The notes under the pieces are model-generated. The model made no database searches and was not told the origin of the DNA. It saw nothing but the letters and a program-made list of their open reading frames with translations. From Lateolabrax maculatus (Eukaryota > Chordata > Actinopteri > Acropomatiformes > Lateolabracidae), in NCBI GenBank assembly GCA_031216445.1, contig CM062213.1, positions 7,098,501-7,162,500 on the forward strand: DNA of 64,000 nt, written 5' to 3'. Below are positions 25,495 to 36,689 of this stretch, in pieces (within the stretch, counting starts at the first letter, position 1; each line of letters opens with the position of its first letter). The position numbers were made by a program, and so were the translations under genes.

Positions 25495-25632
25495 ACACTA
25501 CCTGCCAGGACCAAACAGCAGGCAGACAGTCAGCAACTAGCTGGTGAAATTACTGGAACATTTAGCAGCTAAAGAGGCAGATATTTCCCCCAGGAGTTGC
25601 TGGAAACTAAAAAGAGAGTGAATATTGGACTA
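25495..25632 (+). repeat. repeat copy A, inverted relative to 39730-39945
   Basis: ctagctggtgaaattactgg and acatttagcagctaaagagg, then cagatatttcccccaggagt, match the reverse complement of the sequence starting at 39730. Confidence 0.6.
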
Positions 25633-25638
25633 ATATTG

Positions 25639-25780
25639 AAGTCAAATCAAGACAAATTTTATACAGGCTAAAATCCCAATTTGCCTCAGGGGGTTTTACA
25701 ATGTGTACAGTGCATGACTCCCTCTGTTCCTTTGTCCCTTGAATCTGATGAGGAAAAACTCCCCAGAACCTCTGGACCAA
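25639..25780 (+). repeat. teleost SINE-like repeat ('tttgcctcagggggttttac')
   Basis: Sequence words tttgcctcagggggttttac, tgtacagtgcatgactccct and gaggaaaaactccccagaac are those of a repeat widespread in spiny-rayed fish genomes. The copy is diverged. Confidence 0.6.
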
Positions 25781-26135
25781 AACACAACTCGAAATGAATG
25801 CTAATGTTGCTGCGTGTCATTTACATATGTAAATAGGCGACCGTTTGCCACAGCAACTTTATAAAGTGACAGCATGTTTTGTCTCTCCCAAGTGGCCAAA
25901 CGATCAATTAAAGTTAAATTAAAGTTCTTGTTCAATAAATACTTAGATTTATGTGTTTTTTTCTGAAGTACACGCAGAGGAAATCTCAAAATATATAGTT
26001 TGTGCTCCTCAGTGCCCCGAACTGCGTGCCCAGTGCCCAGGGTTGCACCAGGACAGTTTCTTGGAATGGTGCTACGTGACTTCGTTAGGCTTTTGGGTGA
26101 GGCAGAGACTAGCCATGGGTACCAGATAAAGACGT

Positions 26136-26136
<1 letters not shown>

Positions 26137-26171
<35 letters not shown>
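26137..26171. repeat. (CA)n microsatellite
   Basis: About 17 CA units. Confidence 0.95.
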
Positions 26172-26172
<1 letters not shown>

Positions 26173-26541
26173 ACACCACTGCAGAGTGGCCCCAGTGTAC
26201 AAGCACAATAACGTGGTCCTCAAAGGCATTTATTTCTGTCTGTGGGGGTATAAATACTAACGGGTGGTGCCCTCATATTATCAGAGACCGATACTGCAGC
26301 TCTTAGCAGCACATGTGCACACTGATAGACCGCTGCCCCTGTATGAAATGTAACTGCATGTTTTTGTAAGAATGCCCATGGCATAATAAGGAGTGTTTTA
26401 TTTTTGCGCCCCAGCTTGGGGTATATCTGTTGGGTTGGCACATAGCCGCCTGCAGGGGGATGTCAGTTGTGACTTTCCAGTAATAACAAGGGCGTGTTGT
26501 TTTCTGTGTGCATATCTCTTGCACGAGTGTGTGTGAGACAG

Positions 26542-26547
<6 letters not shown>

Positions 26548-26583
<36 letters not shown>
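26548..26583. repeat. (GA)n microsatellite
   Basis: About 18 GA units. Confidence 0.95.
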
Positions 26584-26587
<4 letters not shown>

Positions 26588-27293
26588 ATTTCAAACTAAA
26601 CAGCCAGTCATGAGAAGACAAAGCAAAAAAAAAACGATCCGTAATGTGAAGCTCATGCTATGCATTGAATGTGTGCGTGTGAGCCTACGGGGCGAAAGAG
26701 AGAAGACCCCTTTTCCACTTTTTTTCTGTTGATTCTGTGCCCACTTATCTAGATTGGATGTTGGATGCCCTTTATGCAAGTCATCCAAATATCATTAGCC
26801 CACCATGTGGTTTTGGTTCAGAATGTGAGGAACGCATGCATGGCCCGTGGATGTTTCTCCACTCTCAGGCCCTCCATGGGGCAAAAAAACATTCTCTGCT
26901 CTCACAGAGCTGAAGGTGGAGACAGACAGAAAATACATACATACCGAACATCAATAAACCTGCGTTTTATGAGAGATTCTGAGATGTAGCACTCACAGTA
27001 GGCATAAGTCACTCCTTTCCCGTTAACAGTAGCATGGCATGCAAGGATTGACTCAGTGCAGAGGCCGCAGTATGACTTATCTTATTGTTTATTATGACAA
27101 AGCTGAGTGATTTATGTGGAAGAGGAGGAACATCAGAGTTTACACGTTTTGAAAGAAAAAGTGTTACTTACGCTACGAAAAAAAAAAAAAAAACAAAGAG
27201 GAAAGGAAAACATCTTGTTTTTTTGGAATTTCTGTTGTTCGTGTGCCCCTCTTACTTTCCAGGCAAAAGGAAGAGGGCTGAGCTGGAAGGAGC

Positions 27294-27295
27294 AG

Positions 27296-27330
<35 letters not shown>

Positions 27331-27449
27331 GTTTAAGGAAGTGTTCTCCTTGGAAAATAATGGCTGCGAAGTCACATTAACAGCCAAACATTTCCTCCGT
27401 GTTTTCCCGTGCCCTATATTTATACTCCCCCCCCACACACACACACACA

Positions 27450-27514
<65 letters not shown>

Positions 27515-27541
27515 ACACACACACACACACACACACACACA
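27294..27541. repeat. (GT)n then interrupted (CA)n pair
   Basis: GT array at about 27294-27332. After about 100 bp, a CA array at 27434-27541 follows, interrupted by GTA at 27451, 27481 and 27513. Confidence 0.95.
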
Positions 27542-28118
27542 GCATGCCACTGTGTTTATTCACTTTTCAGCCACTTCTGTCATGTGGTTTCTATAATGGC
27601 CCTGATTTCATTATACATGGAGTTTCGGTGGAAAGTTTGAAGAAATGCTGATTTATTTCTAAGGTGTGCTCCATAAACACGGATTAAACTTAAATTGTGG
27701 TTTCCGTTCATTGAGGTATTTATAAGTTAAATATATATCTGGGAATAAGTCAAAATTACTGATGAACTGTTCCCACACACATAACGTACATCAACCAAAA
27801 CACACACTCGTAATAGCTATTTGGTTGAACTTTATTACTGCTTTAGGATTTTTAACTCTTTACTTGCCTTCTTCACTGTTCTCAGTCTTTTATATGTAAA
27901 GCTACCGTTTGTATGTTATATAATAATAATGTTTCTGCTGTTATTCAGACTGACAGGAGTCCAGCAAGCAGCACATCTTACCGTATGAAAGGCATGAATT
28001 TAAAGATGAGTTTGTTCTGTGTGATTGAAAGTATAACATATTTCTGGGAGGTGGGGGGCAGTTGTACAACTTATCTTTCAGCTCAAGTCCTAAAACTTCA
28101 TAGTTGCACACAAATGAC

Positions 28119-28133
28119 AGGTCACTGGTTTCA
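28119..28133 (+). promoter_or_regulatory. DR3-type vitamin D response element candidate
   Basis: AGGTCA ctg GTTTCA matches the VDR/RXR consensus RGKTCA-n3-RGKTCA at 11 of 12 positions. It lies about 8.5 kb upstream of the hdac7 first exon and about 10 kb beyond the vdr stop. Single motifs of this kind arise by chance, so the call is tentative. Confidence 0.3.
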
Positions 28134-28900
28134 TTCTGCAAGAGAACTGGGGAAATCTGACAAACTAACAAACTGCTGCCAGTGTGCCCTTGAGTGAGGC
28201 GCTTAAGACGTTGCTATGAAGAAAAAAAATCCTACATGCTAAGCAGAACATTTATGGATAAATAATGGTTAGAAAAAGGATCGACAAAAATCAACAACCT
28301 GATTAACATTTCTGAGTTTAGGTAAAATCCTACATTAGTGAAAAACAAACTCCTTGCAAGCTTGTAAGCTGTCGCACACTGAGAGGTTTCGGTTGATTCT
28401 TCTCACAACATGAGATGAAAATGGGATGACAGAATCCTCGTATTTCTCTCTCAGCCTTGTCGTCCGCTGTTCGTTGTTTACTTTCAGTTCACATAGCCCA
28501 ATGTTGAAAATAGTCCCTGTAGTTCCAAGATGAGTTGTTAGTTAGTCTGAAAACCAGAGTACGTCTTGCACCTATTTGATGTTTAGAAAAGCAGTGAAAG
28601 TTTTCAGTGCTGAATTGTGAAACTGAGAACAAGCTTTTTAAGTCAGTAAGAACCTTTTGAGATTGCAGCGAAGTTCACCAGCTTCCTGGTTCACACACTG
28701 ATTTATCACATATTTTAACACTGTTCTCACCATAACGTAAATGTCTCAAGCTGATAAGTTGTCTTACAAGAAATACCCGTTGTTCCCTGCAATAGTAACA
28801 GCATAAGTACTTCTGTCTGGGTATATAGTCCTGCAGTAAATATAAAAGTTTAAACATCGTGGAGAAAGGTAGCCACCTGACTAGTATGTGCTCATTACCT

Positions 28901-29014
28901 GTGTGTGTGTGTGTGTGTGTAAATATGATCTTAAATGTCATTGCGTAGTGCTCGAGCCGAGTGTCTCTGTGGTTTCCTGAACATTTAACATCTCGGAGAC
29001 GGGCTTGACTGAGA

Positions 29015-29065
<51 letters not shown>
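28901..29065. repeat. (GT)n then (CA)n pair
   Basis: GT array 28901-28920 and CA array 29016-29065, separated by 95 bp of unique sequence. Confidence 0.95.
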
Positions 29066-29068
<3 letters not shown>

Positions 29069-30471
29069 ACAGAGCACAGAAAACCTTGCCGTAAGATGTG
29101 CCACATGTCAGATGAACAAGTTTGTGGATAAACCAGAATACGAGTTTCATATTAAAGTGTGCTACTAGTTTGGCGAGTGCATCTGTGCTTATGGGTTTTG
29201 GGCGTGCAAACCAGGTCACTTAAGGTAAAACATGTAATGATGTTAATGTGGCTGTGTATCATGTGAGTGTAAGTGTAATGGGATGTTGATGTACGCACGC
29301 CACTACAATACATTGTGTGATCAGCAATACAGTTTGAACGTGTGTGTAAAGTGAATGGCTCTTTGGTTTGAAGCTGTGTGTTCACGCCTCTGCAGCGAAG
29401 GCATTTTCTCAGTAAAAACCACAGAGAGTGCTTCTGATCACAGCTGGAGGCAGGGGGACACCTGTCGACCTCCTCATCAGCACTGCGGCACTGTGGTCAC
29501 CATGGCCTACATACAACATAGAGACAGACAGAAAACACATGTTACACAGACACATCAACGAAAAAATATTGGCTGTTAAACGTCAGTATTATGGTCGACA
29601 TTTGATTGGGTCATTTTTGTATAGAGAAATCCATATAGGGGAGAAAAACTGACTTGCAGGTGCACGCAAAATGCAGAGAAATTCACAAAATAGGTCCTTC
29701 TATATTTCAAAAAAATCCCCTTACTGTATGTTGTGTGTAAAGACTTCAGAATTGACAGTTCATTCTTTGTTTTTCAAAAACACAAAGCAGAAAGTTCTTC
29801 TCCCTGTTATTCTCTCAAACTTTATCATCTAACTAGATCTTTCCTTCACTGTCTTCTAAAGTTTCTAATTTCCTAAACACACGTGCAGGGTAATGGTTTT
29901 ATAAGATAAAAGGAAAATAAGAGAAGATGTTGGAGTCTCATTTAGGGTGACAGTTTTGTGTGTGATAACTGATTTCTTTGGCCATTTGCATGCAGTGGAA
30001 ATAAACACACGATGCTGTCACTACACACTACACTAAACCCTACCTCTGATCGACTCCCATTGAAATACTCTCAGATAGTATTCACTGATGATGTGCGTCT
30101 TTATAAGACATAAAAGAGGTTTATATTAACCTAAAATCATTGTTGAAATTTTTTTTGTCTACAATATTTTTGCCTATCTGTACTGTACTCTGTTCTAATG
30201 TTCTGTACTTATACAAGTTTCACCAAGACAAACTGATAAAACACCTGATTTTCTTGACAAAAACTATTTCAAGAAGATATTTTTCTGAGCCCATCCTTAA
30301 ATAAAAACACCTTAAGGCCGCCTATTAAAGTTTTGGATTTTTAAAAGTTTACAGTCTAATATTTAATTTGACTGAAAAAGAAAACCAACATGCAATGGTG
30401 ACAATTGCAGTGGGAATGTGTTCAGTATTAAGGTTACAGAAAACAGAGACAGTACAGGTGGCCAATGCATT

Positions 30472-30475
<4 letters not shown>

Positions 30476-30523
<48 letters not shown>
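30476..30523. repeat. (TG)n microsatellite
   Basis: About 24 TG units. Confidence 0.95.
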
Positions 30524-30525
<2 letters not shown>

Positions 30526-31379
30526 TGTGGTGATGGGGGGAGCTGCATTTCCGGCAGTACACAGGTGCACTGTGACATGTTGCCTACCTTGATCGCGTAT
30601 ACACACCAACAAACACACATCTGATGCTGCGATAAGTGTCATCTCCAACCAAGGCGACTGTGGTATTTTCAGTAGAGAATATGAGGAGGGGATTTCACAA
30701 GAAGTGAAGCCTCAGAAGTAAAAAAAAAAGTGTCTAAACAAAGTGTGCAAATGTGATCCAGGTGTGTGTGGATAGCGTATATTAAAATTTCTGGAGATAC
30801 ACAGACAGAGAAAATTAAACTTCATGTCGAATGATCTCTAAATCTGACTGAAAGACGTATGCACTTCTGTGTTGTGTGCATGCATGATTGTGCAAGTTTG
30901 TATCCACAGTACATGTGTGGCGCTGTGGTCTTCTGGCTGTATCTCATGATTGTGGTTTTGCCGTGTTGTTTTTTTTTTTTGTTTTGTTTTTTCATGCTAT
31001 TTTCTCTCCCCTCACTGGGTGTACGCAGAACAAAAATGTAGCTTTTCTTCTGAAAAATGGGAGTGGCACAATAAACCACATGCAGATGCTTTCTAGCATA
31101 AAAATACAGACAGTGACAAAGAACACCGAAACGTAACGTACAGATGCATATCTTGGCCAGATCTCACCTCAAATAGGTGGTTAACAGCTCATAAATGTCG
31201 TTGAGGTGTACATTAACATGGATATGAGTGCAGCAAATGAACACAAGAACTTAAGGGCTTTTTTTTTTCAATGGTCCAGCTTTAACATATGAAGACGCAG
31301 TACAGAGCCAAAACCGAATAACCAGTACCCTCTTAGCCAGGGTGACTTCATGTTATTTCCACTACCTCCCACCTCCTCC

Positions 31380-31411
<32 letters not shown>

Positions 31412-31413
31412 CA
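31380..31413. repeat. (CA)n microsatellite
   Basis: About 16 CA units with one CG interruption. Confidence 0.9.
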
Positions 31414-31893
31414 AGGGATCTGCAGTTTGTCGTCCTTGCGTTGGTCTTGTTCATTCAGCCTCTCTCAGCCGTTCAAGTTCCCAAGGCTGTTTCATTACAG
31501 AGAGCCCACTTAATCGGAGGCACATCCACCCAACAGCGGATCGGTTCTGCAACAGCTGAGCAAAACATCTGCTGGGCTCCCAGTCCCGGCCGGGACGTTC
31601 TGGGGTTGATTTAGACCAACGTTTGACATAAACCGATAAATTTGTTGATTCCACTTCCAGAAACGTCCACCCTCTCCACATACTGTAACTCTTAGTGTGT
31701 TTTTTTTTCTCCCTTTTCTTCATCATCTCTTCTCTGGCTCTACCTCGCCCCTCTTCTGTGAATCAACTGCCCCCCCCCCCCTCCCCTCCCCTCCTGTTTC
31801 CCCCCTCTATACAGCTGTTCCCTTGCCTCATGTTGCACATTCTTTCATTCTTTAGGGCTCTGGCTGTCAGGGACCTATTACTTTCCTTCCTGC

Positions 31894-31898
31894 TGTGT

Positions 31899-31956
<58 letters not shown>

Positions 31957-32063
31957 ATAAGAGGCAATGTAACTATTTGAGAGGGATCTAGAGCCTGAAA
32001 GACAGAGTACAGCTGCATGCAGTAGAGCCCCCTCACATACACAAACACACACACACACACACC

Positions 32064-32094
<31 letters not shown>

Positions 32095-32096
32095 TC
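31894..32096. repeat. (GT)n then (CA)n pair
   Basis: GT array about 31894-31945 followed by GA units to 31956, then CA array about 32045-32096. A run of C follows at 32159-32176. Confidence 0.92.
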
Positions 32097-35023
32097 CCCC
32101 AGCTGTTTGTCTCCCACCAATTACTGCGGTCCCTGCTCGTCCTGTCCCCGCCGGTCCTCCCCCCCCCCCCCCCCCCAGTCCCATAAGCACCTTCCTACCC
32201 CTGCTATTTTTAGCTTGAGAGACGAAGAGAGACGGGGGGCCCCTTCACGGCCTAATCACGGCATCCACCGAGCGACCGCTGCTTTCATAGTTTCAGCGCT
32301 CAACCCCCCCCACCCCCCCACCCCACCCTCCTTTGTCTCCCACTCCTTCGACTTCCCTCTCCATCCTCCCCATCATCTTTTGGCCACAGGCTCAGGTAAT
32401 ATACTTGGGAATGCTAAACAAAGGAAAAAGTGCAACACAAAAACAGGCCCCGGCCCGACAAACAACAAAGCAATTAGCCAGTGTTTGGTCTGCTGGAACA
32501 ACCGTGACCTTTTCAGGAAACTCCCCCTTCCTGTGAGAGACGGGCCGGCTCGCCGCTCGGGCTGATTAAAGGCTGAGAAGCACAACAAGCCAGAATTCTT
32601 GGATGTGTTTGAGCCCGTTTGACACAGTCTGCGAGTGAATTTCTTCAAGAGGTCATAACAACCCACACATGAGCTGCTAACCTTTGAGGTCGAGACAGCA
32701 GTGGTGTAGTTTAGTTGTTTTGTTTGTCGCTTTGGCATTGAACCTCAACCGTGTATCGAAAAAGTGCCAAAGTATTGACTGAGCTGACACCGAATGTCTT
32801 AAATATAAATAAAAATGTGCAATCTTGTTTACTTAAAGGACAATTATTCGTATTGTCGACAAATCCCGTGAACGTCCAGCTCCGACTATGGTCCGGCAAC
32901 TACGCGGCTACGCGCCATACACTCTAATCTAATCGTTTGCGATTTTCAAGGTTAAACACTGTGCCTGGAGCACGTGCAACAGTGATACTGGTTACCCCGA
33001 GAGGTTGGAAGGATATATATGTTTCTTCCACCTTTCCAAAAACAATGAATAAAGATCTACCCTGCTGACAGGAACAGTGTACTTAATTTCACTGTCTTCT
33101 GTCTCGATCGGCAGGTGACATGGTGACTTTTACACTGTGATCTGTAACCTTAGGCTGATTTGGTCTTTTCATGAAATTAGTTACTGTGTAACGTATTCTT
33201 TTGACGGATAGCTCCTGATTTAAATCATTTTTTAGGCAACGTTCTTGCGCACCTGCTTTGGTTTGGACATTTAAGACTGAAGGCAGTTGTTACATGAAAA
33301 AAGGTTTGTGTATAAGTAAGGAATCAGAAAAAAGTATTGTTTTAGAAACTCAGGTATTGCATAAGCACTGCTATTGAAAACATTTTAAATGATACCCAGA
33401 ACTGAGGCAAACATGAGGGAAAGAATTTTTGGAGTTTTGAAACACTGTTCGCATAGCAGAAATGTTCTTCCACAAGCCATGTGGGGCAATCATAAAGTAA
33501 ATAAGTGTAAACCCATAATGGGAAAAAAGTCATTCACATGCTGATAAGACATTTCCAGTATTTTCCTCTTCTTGTGATCTGTGTCGACTGCTCTGGAAGA
33601 TAAAGGCGCCCCCCTTTTCCTACTGCTCCTCCTCACGCTGATCTTTAGGGACTTTTAACGGCCTGCGTGGTTCTCATGTTTCCAGATCGCGCAGAACCCA
33701 TTGTATTCCACGAGGACTCCTAACCTGCTTCTTATCAGCGTCTCCTTTTCCTCTCTGCGCTCCAAAAGGAACAGGTTTGCTATTTGTATCAACTCAACCG
33801 CAGTTTCATCAGAGCCCAACTCCCATTGATTACACCAGATTGTGAGGAATTTGTGTTCACAGGGCTTGAAAAGCGGGTTCATCTAACGCAGATTGTTTCT
33901 TTTATGCATATCAAAACCCACATGCACTCAAAGTGGCTAAGTGGAAATTCTGGGAAGTCAGATTTCTGGAAATGAAATTAAAAATGTTGAGACGATAGCA
34001 TTTCTTTAAATTCACGACATACTTTGGTATCGTTCTTACGAGGCAGAACATACATCCAGTGCAGTTTGTTTTTTACAAATATACAGCAACCATCAATTTG
34101 TTGGTTTTTCTGCTTTTGTATGTATTTTTCGAAATTTGCACATCGCAATCCTCCTCTCTTCGGAAAGTTTGTTTGAGGAGAAAGTGAGACCAGGGCGAGC
34201 CAAACTCAGAATCCCTCTCACTTGCCACGAGCACAAAGGGTCATAACCCCCAAACATGATTTTCCTCTGGTCAGTCTGTTTTCCCAAAGGATGAAGTTAC
34301 ATTTAAACCAGAAAGCGAATCCATAGCAGCTAGAGCAGTGGTGGAAGGAGCCAGACCACACAGCAGTCGAGGTCAGGAGGGTTGGCGACCTTTTTTAGCT
34401 GCATTTCTCCTCCACGGACAGAGAAAGTAACGGAGCATGCACTCCCTAAAATCAACTCAGGTTAATTCAACCTAGCTGGACTAATGTGTGTTGGCTTAGC
34501 TGCAGTACGCCGTCTGCTACTGGCTTGTTATGTCTGTCTGTGGCATTGTTATGTCTGCTGAAGGGTTTGTGGCAGGTCAGATGAAAGACGTGTTGATTCA
34601 ATAAGGGCAGAATAAAACATGCTAATGATAGTGATCATTGTACATTTAGGGATCTCCTACATGCAGAGATCTAAACGTCTTTTAGAAGAACTGCAAAAAG
34701 CTATTATTTTATTATATATAGATCTTATGGATACCTCTGGAGCAAATGTGCCAAAAAAAAAATTAAGCAAATGTACTAATGCCTTATTTTAACCCTGGTT
34801 TTAGGTTCCTGTAAGCATGCAGAAGTAAAAGCTTTCAAACCTTTTACACTCACAATCATGCAATCATTTTACGACCAAACACTCCACACTGTGTGGATCA
34901 TGTCGCACAAGGCCGACGTGTCGCTGTGTTCTCTGGTGTTTTTGACTGACGTGAAATCCAATGTCAAAATGACTTTATCACCCTGTTGCTCACATGTATG
35001 TAACATGATGATTAGGATTTTGA

Positions 35024-35162
35024 GTAGGGTTGAAATGATGGACAGAAAATCAATCAGCAACTATTTTGATAATCGAATAAAAAGTCTGTGGTTTTTCCAA
35101 ACAATTCACTGGTCAGCTGCTCCGGGATGAGGATTTACTGCTGTTCTTTGTCATGTATGAGA
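35024..35162 (-). repeat. truncated copy of the same teleost interspersed repeat
   Basis: The sequence gttgaaatgatg, then aactattttgataatcgaat, then gaggatttactgctgttctttgtc matches one end of the repeat at 2751-3090 and 48810-49043. Confidence 0.6.
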
Positions 35163-36347
35163 TTCGACATTCTTAAAGGCTTTATAGTAGTTCAGAGAAA
35201 TCCTCCTCCCTCTAAATAAGTTGTAAAAGCTAGTGTATCCACTGCTGGACCAGAATACAAAATCGGGTATTAATTTTACGGCCAAACTCCACATATGTTG
35301 GATAGATTGGAACATTGTAATGTTGCATCCACGCTGCGTTCTGAACATAGGTTCAGCCTTTTCGAGCTCTCTGATGTTGTAGTTTTATATGAATGAATCT
35401 CCGGCTCCTCACAGATCTCAGTGGTGACAAATCTGTGAGAAAACCACATGCTGTAACTCGTCTTTTCCGCCCGTATTTCCGGGGAAATGTGCATTTCCCA
35501 TAATGAGTGTACCTTAGAAAATATGTACATTTTTATATCATGAAGTTAGAACGTGTGTTTGCTACTGCAGAGAGATTAAGGTATGTTATCAGTATGTTTG
35601 CAGAGATAAGATCACAGTTAAATAAACTACTATAATTAGGTAAGTATACTAACACGGTTGAATTGTACTCTCGTAAATCACCGACATCCTGGCTGTTTTC
35701 TCCCTCGTTAATTTCACTCAGGCTGAAATGTAATTGCCGGTGAAGTGAAATACGTTGCTTTATGTGAGTAATCACACTGAATGCTCAATTTGTGTGTTTA
35801 CACAGAAGTAAGAGCTTGACTGGGTCATGGAGTTTAAAGAGACATTTTAGGACAGAAGTTAAGGTTGTTGATTATGTAAGAAACAATGATTCAATTGTGT
35901 TTTTGGTTTGCTTTAGTGGTTAGTCTTCATTTTTAAAGGCTGTTTTAGAGCCATTTTCTGGCTACATGTTTCTATACCGGCGTAAATGATGCTACGGTGT
36001 CAAATCTAGGACACCAGTGAGACACACCAACGACAAACTGGCCCTGTAGATTTCTGCTCGCAGCGGTCCCACTTAAAGAAGCACAGTGCACTGCCACTGT
36101 GATATGCGTCTTAACACATCGGCCCTGTGTACTCGGTGCATCCTAACGCAACACTTCCTGCCATTGTCTGTCAGACTCAAGCAACTACACACAGCCCGTC
36201 GCTCTCTCTCTCTCTGTGTCTCTAACACACAGACAACACACATACACACAACAACCCCCCCCCCACCCCCCCGGTGCTTCTGGTGCAGGGGCAGCACTGA
36301 CAAAAAGTTACAGGGGGCTGATAGGGCAGAGCAACTGTGTCTTCTCT

Positions 36348-36431
36348 GAAAAAAAAAAAAAAAAAAGAATGGGGGGGAGTGATTAAGTGAGAGAGAGACA
36401 GAGATATAGAGAGAGAGAGAGAGAGAGAGAG
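36348..36431. repeat. poly-A and (GA)n tract upstream of hdac7 exon 1
   Basis: A run of 18-19 A at 36348-36366, then GA units to 36431, about 240 bp before the hdac7 start codon. Confidence 0.9.
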
Positions 36432-36499
36432 ACGTATAGTTAAGCTCACAGGAGAGGAAGTGCAAGACACAGAGAAGTCAGAGGGAGCCCGCTGTGTCA

Positions 36500-36689
36500 A
36501 GCAGTTGACTGTGACTCACTCTGTCAGTGCACGGCCGGGCTCCAGCGCTGCAGCACCACTCCCCTGTCAGAGCAGGATCTATCTTCTCCCCTCGAGCCTC
36601 CCAGCCTGTGCGACTGCTGCCTCTGTGATTGACTGGACTGCTGCGGGAGCACGGAGGGACCTCTCACTGGATGTCAGCGCTAAAAACCG
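36500..36689 (+). promoter_or_regulatory. hdac7: hdac7 first exon and proximal promoter region (5' boundary uncertain)
   Basis: A GC-richer block after GA and poly-A repeats, containing an AP-1-type TGACTCA at 36512-36518 and ending at donor gtaggg (36690). The transcription start cannot be placed. The leader has an in-frame TGA at 36626-36628 before the ATG at 36671, so translation in this frame cannot begin earlier. The ATG context is weak (T at -3). Confidence 0.5.
36671..36689 (+). CDS. hdac7: hdac7 coding exon 1 (six codons plus one base)
   Basis: ATG TCA GCG CTA AAA ACC G, then donor gtaggg. The single leftover G joins the TG that opens the exon at 55204 to make valine, giving MSALKT-VDVIISN. 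HDAC4 and HDAC9 likewise have a short N-terminal segment running into a VDV sequence, which supports the join across an 18.5 kb intron. The exon is too short to stand out as an open frame. Transcript data would be decisive. Confidence 0.6.

Larger units (their letters stand above)
23311..36400. other. vdr-hdac7 intergenic region
   Basis: No coding exon can be supported; the open frames are microsatellite-driven or lack family similarity. The region contains a candidate regulatory cluster at 24505-24651, two interspersed repeats at 25495-25780, many dinucleotide arrays (26.1-32.1 kb), a DR3-type vitamin D element candidate at 28119-28133, and a GC- and C-tract-rich zone at 31.7-32.6 kb with a perfect MEF2-type site (32204). 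The rest shows nothing recognisable. Confidence 0.6.

Noticed and set aside
27107..27640. 177-codon frame with His-Thr and Cys-Val repeats
   Set aside because: It is translation of GT and CA microsatellites. The same artefact explains frames at 11105-11476, 25801-26229, 28675-29106, 30349-30648 and 31867-32190.
32107..32565. 152-codon open frame, proline- and serine-rich
   Set aside because: It lies across poly-C and C-rich sequence, resembles no family I know, and has no splice or codon support. Low-complexity GC-rich DNA gives such frames.
34370..34384. DR3-like AGGTCA gga GGGTTG
   Set aside because: The second half-site matches only 4 of 6 positions. The site at 28119 is better.
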